Source of the DNA: Silicimonas sp.
GTDB taxonomy: Bacteria; Pseudomonadota; Alphaproteobacteria; Rhodobacterales; Rhodobacteraceae
DNA: 64,000 bases
Direction of reading: 5' to 3'
Assembly: GCA_022824315.1 (NCBI GenBank)
Contig: JAJEAC010000007.1
Span: 1 to 64,000, forward strand
Shown here: one piece after another, positions 8,596 to 16,815 of the stretch
Numbering within the stretch: the first letter of the stretch is position 1
Layout: each line of letters opens with the position of its first letter
The notes under the pieces: model-generated
What the model was told of the DNA's origin: nothing
The model's input: only the letters and a program-made list of their open reading frames with translations
Database searches by the model: none
Made by a program: the position numbers and the translations under genes

Positions 8596-9416
8596 GACAG
8601 TCTTTCGATCCATTCGCGTATGGCTGCCAGCGCTTCCGGCTCGTCAAGGAAGGGCACGTGGCCGCGACCAGGCACGTCGGCGAAGATCATGTCGGGGCGC
8701 CGGCGGCACATTTCCTGGGCGACTTCCGGGGCAAGGATGTCGGAATTCGCGCCGCGGACCAGCAAGAGCGGCAGGCCTTCGAACGCATCGAACATGGGCC
8801 AGAGATCCAGTGCGGGCGCAGCGGCGGCGGCAAGGAAGGCATCGCGAAGTGCCGGGTCGTAGTTGATCTTGAGCCCGCCAGGCGAGTCCACATAGTGCTT
8901 CCTCACCTCTTCTTCCCAGCGGCCTTGGGGCACATCCTCGAATCCCTCCATCAACCTGGCACGCATTTCCGCCGCTTCGGCAAATGTCGCTTGCGTCGGG
9001 TTCTGTCCGACGTAGTCGCGTATCGCTTCAAGACCGGACGCGGTGATTTCGGGTCCGATGTCCACGAGGCAGGCTCCGAGGAGGCGTTCCTTTGCAACGC
9101 TCGCAAGCACCATGGCGATCAGTCCGCCGCGCGACGTGCCTATGAGGGCGACACGGTCCAGACCGAGATGGTCGAGGAGGGCGGCCACGTCTCCTGTTTC
9201 GACCGGAACCGAATAGGTCTCCGCGCCGGTCCATTCAGATTTGCCGCGTCCTCGATAGTCCAGGCGGACAAGGCGCACGGAGGCCGGGAGGTGCGGGGCG
9301 AGATAGTCGAAGTCGGTGCCGTTCCGCGTAAGGCCCGAGAGCGCGAGGACAGGCACGCCCGCGCCGTCGTCGGCAAAGTGGAGACGTGCGCCATCTGGGG
9401 CGTGGAATTCGGGCAT
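8592..9416 (-). CDS. Alpha/beta hydrolase
   Basis: A 274-residue alpha/beta-hydrolase with the GLTRNGTDFDYLAPHL oxyanion region, RLDYRGRGKSEW, the nucleophile elbow GTSRGGLIAM, an acid in RGANSDILAP and the His in GRGHVPFLDEPEA. It is the first gene of the minus-strand operon running down to 3819. The ATG at 9416 has GAGG eight bases upstream. The actual ester or C-C bond substrate is unknown. Confidence 0.85.
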   Translation of the reverse strand: MPEFHAPDGARLHFADDGAGVPVLALSGLTRNGTDFDYLAPHLPASVRLVRLDYRGRGKSEWTGAETYSVPVETGDVAALLDHLGLDRVALIGTSRGGLIAMVLASVAKERLLGACLVDIGPEITASGLEAIRDYVGQNPTQATFAEAAEMRARLMEGFEDVPQGRWEEEVRKHYVDSPGGLKINYDPALRDAFLAAAAAPALDLWPMFDAFEGLPLLLVRGANSDILAPEVAQEMCRRRPDMIFADVPGRGHVPFLDEPEALAAIREWIERLS

Positions 9417-9718
9417 TGGATGGACCTCGCCAGTTCGGGAATTGCAGCGATGTCCCTGATCACACGTGCGGGTCAAGCTTACAACCTGTCCCCGCCGTTC
9501 GCCGTCACGGTGCAATAGTCGGCAACAGAGTTGCCGCAGGAAAGCGTATGCCGTCGCTCGATATCGATGCACCTTGCTGCAATCCGCAATGCCGCAATAG
9601 ACATCACGAAATGCCTTCGCAAGGCGTGCAAGGCTTCGGCGGACAAGGTCGACAATTCTTGGCAACGATACAGTTCGTTTCAAGGTATTTTCCAGACCTT
9701 AGGAGTTGCAAGCGTCAG
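9417..9718. promoter_or_regulatory. Divergent intergenic region
   Basis: About 300 bp between the minus-strand catabolic operon and the plus-strand AlbA_2 gene. It must hold promoters for both directions. No clear sigma-70 pair or dyad operator could be picked with confidence. An AGGAG near 9701 lies 13-14 bases before the AlbA_2 start, longer than usual. Confidence 0.4.
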
Positions 9719-10929
9719 ATGAGACTTCCCGACGAAGATCTCGATCGCTTGCTGCGAGACGGCGAGAGCTTTCGTGTCGAAATGAAGCGGTCTTTGGATG
9801 GCGATGCGCGCAACGCCATTGGCGAAGCCATTTGTTCCTTTGCCAACGATCTGTCCGGTGCCAGTGAACCGGGAGTCATATTTGTCGGCGTACAGGATCA
9901 GCAACTCACACCATCCGGTTTTGTTCCGGACGAAGCGGCGTTGCAGACATTGATGGCAACGAAGACGGACGGGCGGATGTCTCCTCCACCATCCATGTTG
10001 GTCGAGAGAAGAACTGTTGCCGGCATGCAACTCGCAGTGGTGACCGTAGAGCCTTCTCCTTCTCCCCGGTTCGTTTCAGCGGTCGCATCCATGTCGGGAC
10101 GGGACCTCGTCGCGGCATCGCGACGGCGCAGGATGAGAGAATTCTGAACGAACGACGAAGGCATCTCGACTTGCCCTTCGACGCGCGTCCGTTGGTCGGA
10201 GTGCCTCCTGAGAGCCTGAACATCGCCATGTTCAAGGAGGAATACCCTCCTTCGGCCTTTGATCCGGAAGTCCTTGAGATCAATGCAAGGCCCGTTGAGG
10301 AGCGACTTGCCGCGCTGAAGATGGTGGATTCCGCCGACGACCCCACGCCGATCGTATTGGGAATGATGACTCTGGGTCGAATTCCGCTCGATTATCTTCC
10401 GAACTTCTTCGTGCAGTTCCTGTGAATCGACGGCACGGATCTTGCCGATCAGATAATCGACGAGCGCCGCGTCGACGGCAGGCTATCCGAGATCATTCGA
10501 GGCATAGATGAAAAGATCCGTGCCGCTGCAACAGTCGGCATTGACATGCGTAGCGCCGACCGCGAGGTCAGAAAGTCCGGCTATCCGGTGCCAGCGCTTC
10601 AGCAGCTCATTCGGAATGCGATCATGCACAGATCCTTTGAGACGACGAACGTACCGACGAGGATCACGTGGTATCAAGATCGCGTGGAGATTCAGAGCCC
10701 GGGAGGGCCGTTTGGACAGGTCACGAGAGAGAACTTCGGACGCCCCGGCATCACCGATTACGGAAACCCCAATCTGGCCGACGCCATGAAGACCCTCGGA
10801 TACGTGCAGCGTTCTGGTGTCGGCATTTCGACCGCAAATGCACTGCTCGCGGAAGCTGGACTTCCGGTGCCCGAGTTTCACGTTGAGGACTCCCATGTTC
10901 TGGCAGTGGTTCGAGATGCGCGACCATGA
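9719..10929 (+). pseudogene. AlbA_2 (Schlafen-type) ATP-binding protein, two lesions
   Basis: The encoded protein is an AlbA_2-domain ATP-binding regulator of about 400 residues. The N-terminal part reads VEMKRSLDGDARNAIGEAI and FANDLSGASEPGVIFVG. The middle reads GRIHVGTGPRRGIATAQDE and the C-terminal GHKL-like part reads LQQLIRNAIMHRSFE and YQDRVEIQSPGGPFG. The frame changes at about 10064-10068: a C4 run needs one more C to restore PSPPVRFSGRIHV. A second lesion is TGA at 10423-10425, where QFL-stop-IDGTDLAD suggests an Arg CGA changed to TGA. After that stop the same frame continues cleanly to 10929. Either the gene is decaying or the assembly has errors. The stop overlaps the ATG at 10926 of the ParA-like gene. 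Confidence 0.7.
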
Positions 10930-11958
10930 GTGCGCCGACCCTTACATTTTTTTAGCAACAAGGGAGGTGTCGGAAAGACCTCACTTGCCTACCACCTTGC
11001 TTGGATGATTTCGGAACTCGGCGAAGAGGTTCTTGTTTGCGACCTGGACCCGCAGGCAAATCTCACGTCAGCCCTGATTCACGAAGAAATGCTCGATGAA
11101 CTGCTGAATGCCGCTCCACCTCTCGGCGCAGACGGCCCAACAACATTCAAGTGCGTTGAACCTCTGATGTCTGTCGGTGATCTGCGCGAGCCAGAAGTCA
11201 GAATGATCGCCTCAGGCTTGGGCTTGATACCGGGAGACCTGGCTTTGTCTGGCTTCGAAGAAGCGCTTTCCGGCGAATGGCCCAACGCGTTGGGTTCGGA
11301 CATCTTGTATCGGCCGTTTCGCATCCTGTCGGCGTTTCGGACCATCATGCAGTGTGGTCCCGAGCGCATGGACGCCTCAATGATCATCGCCGATGTAGGC
11401 CCCAATCTTGGCGCAATCAACAGATCGGCCTTGATTGCCAGTGACTTTGTCGTTGTGCCCTTGGCCGCGGATCTGTTCTCTCTTCAAGGCTTGCGCAACC
11501 TTGGACCGAAACTTCGCGGTTGGCGCCGAGATTGGAATAGGCGCGTTGAAAACTGGGAGCAGCCCGAATTCCCGCTCCCAAGCGGTGAAATGCAATTTGC
11601 CGGCTACGTGGTGCAGCAGCATGCTATCCGCCTCAGTCGCTCGACCAGGTCCTATGACAAGTGGCGCGACAGAATTCCGGTCGAGTATGCCGAGGCGGTT
11701 TTGGACAACATCCCGCAAGGCGTGCAGATCAGTCCCGATCAGGACCCGCATTGCCTTGCGTCTGTGAAGCACTATCGGAGCCTTGTGTCCATGGCGCAAG
11801 AAGCGCGGAAGCCCATTGTCCAACTGACTCCTGCAGATGGTGCGATCGGCGGGCATGCATCCGCTGTCCAGATGGCCAGGTCGGATTTCAAGGTTCTTGC
11901 CAAGAAAATTCTGGAGAAGACCGGTGTCTGGGGATCCTGTCCGGCGGCGGATGGATGA
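10926..11958 (+). CDS. ParA-like (AAA_31) ATPase with possible frameshift at its start
   Basis: A ParA/MinD-family ATPase of about 342 residues, with a deviant Walker A SNKGGVGKTSL, switch region VLVCDLDPQANLT and Walker B-like IIADVGPNLG. The natural-looking start is ATG at 10926, overlapping the previous stop as ATGA and reading MSAPTLTFF, but a T7 run then puts TAG in frame. Removing one T gives MSAPTLTFFSNKGGVGKT, the usual family N-terminus. As written, only a GTG at 10930 opens the long frame (MRRPLHFFSNKGG). So translation may begin at that GTG, slip on the T run, or the base is an error. No ParB gene or parS-like site was seen. Its partner is the AlbA_2 gene. Confidence 0.75.
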
Positions 11959-12100
11959 CGACAATTCCGGCAAAATCCTCGATGCACAGAATCGTTGCAG
12001 TGTCCGGGCAGGATATTCGGAGGAAGCGCGATATCGCGTTTCGGAACGCGTGATCACGTGATAGCGTCAGCTGGCGCACAATCTGGAGAGAGGGCGAAAG

Positions 12101-12487
12101 ATGTCTGAAGTTCATGGCAAGGTCTGGTGGAACGAGTTGATGACCCGCGACGTGGAGGGTGCCAAGAAGTATTACGGCGCGACCTGCGGCTGGACGTTCG
12201 AGACCACGCCCGTGCCGGGCGGCGAGGGGCACTATACCGTCGCCAAGCTTGGCGACGAGATGGTTGTCGGCCTGATGGACATGAGCGGCATGGAACTCGA
12301 AGGAGTCCCGGCGCACTGGTTCACGTATTTCGCGGTGGATGACGTCGATGCCGCCGCCGGGGCCGCGGAAGCCGCTGGCGCAAAGGTTCATCGTCAGCCC
12401 TTCGATGTCGGGACCGTGGGCCGCATCGCCATCATCGAGGATCCGACCGGTGCAATGATGGGGCTCATGACGCCGTCCGAGGATTGA
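12101..12487 (+). CDS. VOC (glyoxalase/bleomycin resistance-like) family protein
   Basis: A 128-residue protein with two VOC repeats: VWWNELMTRDVEGAKKYYGATC in the first and HWFTYFAVDDVDAAAGAAEAAG in the second, ending with IIEDPTGAMMGLM. Such proteins bind a metal and act on small molecules or bind antibiotics; the substrate is not predictable. GAGAGAGGG lies six to seven bases before the ATG. It stands alone and converges with the lactonase gene at 12573. Confidence 0.85.
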   Translation: MSEVHGKVWWNELMTRDVEGAKKYYGATCGWTFETTPVPGGEGHYTVAKLGDEMVVGLMDMSGMELEGVPAHWFTYFAVDDVDAAAGAAEAAGAKVHRQPFDVGTVGRIAIIEDPTGAMMGLMTPSED

Positions 12488-12572
12488 CCCGAGACGTCCC
12501 GAGGTGTCCAGTTCCGGTCGGCGCCGCTTCGGCTTCCAAGCGAGATTGAGCCTGAAGGGCGGTAAGGTCCCG

Positions 12573-13433
12573 CTACAGCAGAACCCGGTGTTCCGCTTGG
12601 CCGATGCCTGCGTCAGCCTCGGCAAGGGTCATGCCATGCCTGTCTGAGCGCGCCTTGGCCGCCGCGCCCAGGTCTTCCCGTGCCGTCGTGCAATACAGCG
12701 TCGAAAGCCCCGGTCCGCCAAAGGCGGGACATGACGTGTGGGCCGCGTCGAATTCCACCGCTTTCAGGAAGTCCCCGCCGCGACCGTAGCATGCAACCCG
12801 CCAAGCACCCCACTGTGCGTTCCAGAGATTGCCTGCGGCATCCACCACCGACCCGTCCGGGTGCAGCCCGTCGGCGGTCAGGTCCAGAAACACGTCCGGG
12901 TCACCCTCCGGCCAGCCATGATCTGGGTCGAGACCCTGCCGCATGATCTTGCCTGTGGGCGTGTCGGCGAAGAACGCGCCCTCGATGCCTGGCAGAAAGC
13001 AGATGGAGTTCGGAATCGTGATGTCAGGATAGAGCGGGCGCAATTCCCCGCGGTAGTAGCGGTAGATCGCTCCCGCACCGTGACCCTTGCGCTTCCCCAT
13101 CGTACCGATCCAGAACCCTCCCCAAGGGTCGGCACGTCCGTCGTTGGACCGCGTGTCCGGATCGCCGGCTTCCAGCCCCACGACATCTTCCTTGCGCTCG
13201 CGTTCGACATCGAACAGGAACAGCCGCGTTTCCGAGGCGATCAGCAATTCGGTATCGCTCACCCATCCGGCGGCGGACACAAGTTCGTCGAACTGCACGC
13301 TGCGTGCCCGCCCGTCCTCGCGCGTGTGGAGACGCGCTCCCAGGATGTCGAACCAGTAGAGTTGCTGGCGCTCGGGATGCCAGAGCGGGCCCTCGCCCAG
13401 TTGGCACGCCGTCTCGTCGTACACGTCGCTCAT
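12573..13433 (-). CDS. SMP-30/gluconolactonase family sugar lactonase
   Basis: A 286-residue six-bladed beta-propeller lactonase of the SMP-30/regucalcin family. It shows [19 protein letters not shown] (metal Glu), [19 protein letters not shown] (metal Asn and substrate region), NSICFLPG and [19 protein letters not shown] (metal Asp). It hydrolyses a sugar 1,5- or 1,4-lactone to the aldonic acid. Its ATG overlaps the dgoA stop (ATGA), placing it third in the operon dgoK-dgoA-lactonase, so galactono-lactone or a related lactone is the likely substrate. Confidence 0.88.
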   Translation of the reverse strand: MSDVYDETACQLGEGPLWHPERQQLYWFDILGARLHTREDGRARSVQFDELVSAAGWVSDTELLIASETRLFLFDVERERKEDVVGLEAGDPDTRSNDGRADPWGGFWIGTMGKRKGHGAGAIYRYYRGELRPLYPDITIPNSICFLPGIEGAFFADTPTGKIMRQGLDPDHGWPEGDPDVFLDLTADGLHPDGSVVDAAGNLWNAQWGAWRVACYGRGGDFLKAVEFDAAHTSCPAFGGPGLSTLYCTTAREDLGAAAKARSDRHGMTLAEADAGIGQAEHRVLL

Positions 13434-14035
13434 GGGTCACATTCCTCCCAGGCCGCCACGGCCGCCCTTGCCCTCGCAGCTATTTCGTCCGCACCCAGTC
13501 CCGGTGCATACAAGGAGCTTCCGAGGCCGAACCCGCTTGCACCTGCGCGAACCCAGTCGCCGAAATTCTCCGCACTCACGCCGCCGACCATGTAGACTTG
13601 GGTCTGGACGGGCAGCACTGCGCGAAGCGCCTTCAGCCCTTCTGTGCCCATGAGGAAGGCCGGGAAGACCTTAAGCCCGTCGGCCCCGGACGCGAGGGCG
13701 GCGAAGCACTCCGTTGGCGTCATCACGCCCGGGAAGCTCTGCATCTCCAGTGATTTCGTGGCCGCCACCACCGCCGGATCGAAATTGGGTGAAACAACCA
13801 GCGCCCCGCCGGCGGCCTTGACGTTCTGGACCTGGGCCTCGGTCAGGACCGTGCCGGCGCCGATCAGTGCCCTGTCGCCAACGGCACTCGCCATTCGCTC
13901 GATCGACCTGAACGGCGACGGCGAATTCAGCGGCACCTCGATCCGGTCAATGCCGGCCTCGATCAGCGCTTCGGCAATCGGCACGGCTTCGTCCGGATCG
14001 ATGCCGCGAAGGATGGCAATGAGGGGTCGGCTCAT
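13430..14035 (-). CDS. dgoA: 2-dehydro-3-deoxy-6-phosphogalactonate aldolase
   Basis: A 201-residue class I aldolase of the KDPG/KDPGal family, with [30 protein letters not shown] (catalytic Glu), [21 protein letters not shown], and the Schiff-base lysine in [11 protein letters not shown]. It cleaves KDPGal to pyruvate and glyceraldehyde 3-phosphate. The LRGIDP motif and the adjacent dgoK support the galactonate branch rather than Entner-Doudoroff KDPG. Both ends overlap neighbours by four bases (ATGA), so it is in the middle of a coupled operon. Confidence 0.9.
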   Translation of the reverse strand: MSRPLIAILRGIDPDEAVPIAEALIEAGIDRIEVPLNSPSPFRSIERMASAVGDRALIGAGTVLTEAQVQNVKAAGGALVVSPNFDPAVVAATKSLEMQSFPGVMTPTECFAALASGADGLKVFPAFLMGTEGLKALRAVLPVQTQVYMVGGVSAENFGDWVRAGASGFGLGSSLYAPGLGADEIAARARAAVAAWEECDP

Positions 14036-14925
14036 GATGGCTCCTGCAATCGGGCGTGGGTTGCGGCAAGACCCGCCAGCGTTGCCTGCTTGGCGTCTGC
14101 AGTCTCGGCCGGTGCGCCGAGAGAGGCAAGCGCCTTGGCATAGTGCGAGACCTGCCTGCTGTCGCCAACCAGGACGATTCGCTGGCCCAGCCAGTAGACG
14201 CGTGCTGCCGCGAGCTCGGCGCCGATCAACAGGCCGGACAGCCGTGCCGTTGCGGTGCCCGTCCCGAGATCGGCGAGCAGGGTCTCCGCGCGAAGCGCAA
14301 ACAGTCGCGCGGCAATTGCTTCCGGCCTTCCCATGGCGTCGTCGACGGCCTCCGTGAAGGCGGTGTCATCCCAGCCCTCGCCCACCGAGTGTCGCAGGAC
14401 GGATCCGGTGGAAAGCAGCGCGAAGAGTTCGCCCGTCATGAAGGTGCGAAAGCTCACCACCTCTCCGGCCGACACGTGCACCCACTTCGTGTGCGTACCC
14501 GGCAGGCAAATGATGCCGTCGAATCCGGGATCCCCGGCAAGGTATCCGGCGATCTGCGTCTCCTCGCCCCGCATCACGTCAGCGGGCTTGTCCTGCGCAA
14601 GGCCGGGCAGGATGGTCACCTCGAGCCGCGCGTCCGCCACGTCGGGCCGAACGGCACCCGTTCCTGTCGGCGCACAGGGCACGGTCGCATAGGGCGCCTC
14701 CCGCCAGCCCTGCCTCGCGCCCACCATGCCGGATGCAACGACCCGCATCGGCCCCACGCCAAGCCAGGGTTCGATGATGTCCAGCAGCGCGGCCTCGAAG
14801 GCGTCGGGCGCCAGCACTCCCATGCCCTTGTCCGAAGTCGCCTCGGCAAAGGCCGTTCCGTCCCGGACCGCCCAGGCCCGCAGGTTCGATGTGCCCCAGT
14901 CGACAGCTATCCAGTCCGCTTGCAT
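14032..14925 (-). CDS. dgoK: 2-dehydro-3-deoxygalactonokinase
   Basis: A 297-residue DgoK-family kinase with [12 protein letters not shown] (phosphate-1 loop), [37 protein letters not shown] and [10 protein letters not shown]. It phosphorylates 2-keto-3-deoxygalactonate for the DgoA aldolase. I chose ATG 14925 over 14940 because GGGGAG lies eight bases upstream of 14925, while nothing similar precedes 14940. It is the first gene of the operon. No regulator or transporter is attached; the nearest dehydratase candidate is the enzyme at 3819-5057. Confidence 0.9.
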   Translation of the reverse strand: MQADWIAVDWGTSNLRAWAVRDGTAFAEATSDKGMGVLAPDAFEAALLDIIEPWLGVGPMRVVASGMVGARQGWREAPYATVPCAPTGTGAVRPDVADARLEVTILPGLAQDKPADVMRGEETQIAGYLAGDPGFDGIICLPGTHTKWVHVSAGEVVSFRTFMTGELFALLSTGSVLRHSVGEGWDDTAFTEAVDDAMGRPEAIAARLFALRAETLLADLGTGTATARLSGLLIGAELAAARVYWLGQRIVLVGDSRQVSHYAKALASLGAPAETADAKQATLAGLAATHARLQEPS

Positions 14926-14999
14926 GCGTTCGCTCCCCATGTGAGGAGATGGCTTGAATCGCTGGCGGGAATCAAGCGCGACTTCGGTTCGAGGCCGGA

Positions 15000-15365
15000 T
15001 CAGCCGTCCCGTTCCGGCAGTGTCGCCCGGACCTTCCTGCCCAGGCCGGCGCGGACAAGATCGTACGAGGTCACGAGGCGGTGCCGGAGCTCGTCATCCG
15101 CGACGTCCTCCGGCAGAAGAATCCAGCTCTTGTGAAAATAGGGCGCCCGTGTGCCAATGCCGGCCTCGATGAGCATGCCTGCAGTTTCGGTGTCTCGCGT
15201 CTTCACTGTCACGCCGGGTCTGGATACGCCGGCGCACGCGAAGATCTTCTCTCCGACTTTCCAGACTTCGTGCCCCATGCCCCAAGGGTCGGAGACCTTT
15301 GCGCCCGGCAGCGGCGCGCAAATCGAATCGACTCGCTTCCTGAACTTCGACGAACTGTCGGTCAT
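15000..15365 (-). CDS. MmcQ/YjbR family protein
   Basis: A 121-residue protein with the MmcQ/YjbR fold: LPGAKVSDPWGMGHEVWKVG, IFACAG, VTVKTRDTETAGMLIEAG, YFHKSWILLPED and LVTSYDLVRAGL. Members are small proteins of unclear function with a CyaY-like fold. The ATG at 15365 is preceded by GGTGAG. It is divergent from ybeY with 46 bp between the two starts. Confidence 0.85.
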   Translation of the reverse strand: MTDSSSKFRKRVDSICAPLPGAKVSDPWGMGHEVWKVGEKIFACAGVSRPGVTVKTRDTETAGMLIEAGIGTRAPYFHKSWILLPEDVADDELRHRLVTSYDLVRAGLGRKVRATLPERDG

Positions 15366-15411
15366 GCGCTCACCATAGCGTCCCTTGAGGCATTCGTGTA
15401 GACCCGGTCCG

Positions 15412-15921
15412 ATGACCACGGACGTGATCGCAGAAGACCCGCGCTGGCGCGCAACCGGCATCGAGTCACTGGCTTCGCGTGCCGTCGAGGCGACGCTGGA
15501 ATACCTTGCTCTTGACCCGGACGGCTGGAACGTGACCGTTCTTGCGTGCGACGCCGCGCGGATTGCCGCACTGAACACCAGGTTCCGTGACACGCCGGCA
15601 CCCACCAACGTGCTTTCGTGGCCGTCCGTCGAACGCGCTTCGGCTGAGAGGGGCGCGCGCCCCGCCCCGCCGACAGGCGACCCTGAACTCGGCGACATCG
15701 CGATTTCGTTCGAGACATGCCTGGCGGAGGCCAGGGAAGGCGGCGCTCCGCTTGAAGCCCACGTTCTGCACCTGGTCGTTCATGCGACATTGCACCTTCT
15801 TGGTTACAGTCACGACGACGAGTCCGATGCAGACTTGATGGAGGCAACGGAAACGGCGATACTCAAGTCGCTCGGGATTCCGGATGTGCATTCGCTGAAG
15901 GAGACCGGCGAACGACCGTGA
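15412..15921 (+). CDS. ybeY: Endoribonuclease YbeY
   Basis: A 169-residue rRNA-maturation endoribonuclease. The zinc motif is complete in HLVVHATLHLLGYSHDDES (H-x3-H-x5-H). NTRFRDTPAPTNVLSWPS and LGDIAISFETC are also typical. YbeY acts in 16S 3'-end processing and ribosome quality control. It is followed 12 bp later by the corC-like gene, the standard order. phoH, which commonly precedes ybeY, is absent here; instead a divergent yjbR lies upstream. Confidence 0.92.
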   Translation: MTTDVIAEDPRWRATGIESLASRAVEATLEYLALDPDGWNVTVLACDAARIAALNTRFRDTPAPTNVLSWPSVERASAERGARPAPPTGDPELGDIAISFETCLAEAREGGAPLEAHVLHLVVHATLHLLGYSHDDESDADLMEATETAILKSLGIPDVHSLKETGERP

Positions 15922-15933
15922 TGGAAAGGGCAA

Positions 15934-16815
15934 ATGGGAGAAAATGGCGAGGCGTCTTCTAGCGCGGCGCATGGCGCGCAGGATGAAGACGGCAGCGAAC
16001 GGTGGTCCGTGCTGCGATGGTTGCGGGCCATGTCAGGCAATTCGGACCGGAACGGCGAGGGAGAATCCCCGACCGCGGTTCCCGCAGGAAACGCCACGAA
16101 AGGCGGCATTGCCAACCTGACGCGCCTCCGGGTCGAGGATGTCATGATCCCGAAAGTCGAGATCGTCGCGGTCCCGGAGAACATCAAGAAAAAGGAGCTG
16201 GTGAAGGTCTTTCACGACAGCGGGCTCACACGGCTGCCCGTGTTCAAGGACACGCTGGACGAGCCGCAGGGCATGGTGCATCTCAAGGACTTTGCCCTGA
16301 GGCACGGCTTCAACGGGTCGGAAGACCGGTTCGCGCTCGACAAGATGCTGAGGCCGCTTCTCTATGCGCCGCACTCGATGCCGATCGGCGTGCTGCTGCA
16401 GAAAATGCAGACGGACCGGGTGCACATGGCCCTGGTCATAGACGAATATGGCGGCGTCGACGGGTTGGTCACGATCGAGGACCTGATCGAACAGGTGCTT
16501 GGCGAAATCGAGGACGAGCATGACGTCGGGGAGGGCGATCTCTGGATTCAGGAGGCATCGGGCAGCTTTCTGGCATACGCGAAGGCCCCGGTCGATGAAT
16601 TCGAACAGGAAGTCGGTCGCAGGCTGCGAACCGGCGAGGGTGACGAGGAAGTCGACACGCTGGGCGGTCTTGTCTTCATGCTGGCAGGCCGCGTACCCGC
16701 CCGCGGCGAGGTGGTAAAGCACCCCGACGGAACGGATTTCGAAGTGATCGACGCCGATCCAAGGCATATCAAGCGGTTGCGCATCCGGCTGGACCTGCCG
16801 CAGGCAGCGGAGTGA
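15934..16815 (+). CDS. CorC/TlyC-type CBS-domain protein
   Basis: A 293-residue cytoplasmic protein with two CBS domains ([16 protein letters not shown] and [28 protein letters not shown]) and a C-terminal CorC/HlyC transporter-associated domain ([19 protein letters not shown]). It lacks the membrane DUF21 domain, so it is the short CorC form linked to magnesium homeostasis. AAGGG lies a few bases before the ATG. It lies between ybeY and lnt, and its stop overlaps the lnt start. Confidence 0.9.
   Translation: MGENGEASSSAAHGAQDEDGSERWSVLRWLRAMSGNSDRNGEGESPTAVPAGNATKGGIANLTRLRVEDVMIPKVEIVAVPENIKKKELVKVFHDSGLTRLPVFKDTLDEPQGMVHLKDFALRHGFNGSEDRFALDKMLRPLLYAPHSMPIGVLLQKMQTDRVHMALVIDEYGGVDGLVTIEDLIEQVLGEIEDEHDVGEGDLWIQEASGSFLAYAKAPVDEFEQEVGRRLRTGEGDEEVDTLGGLVFMLAGRVPARGEVVKHPDGTDFEVIDADPRHIKRLRIRLDLPQAAE

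Noticed and set aside
10423-10425. Selenocysteine or recoded TGA
   Set aside because: The expected residue is Arg, no selenocysteine-insertion stem was seen, and TGA is used as a normal stop by most genes in the window.
10926-11958. Plasmid or chromosome partition (parA) gene
   Set aside because: No parB, parS or replication genes nearby; the coupled partner is an AlbA_2 protein.
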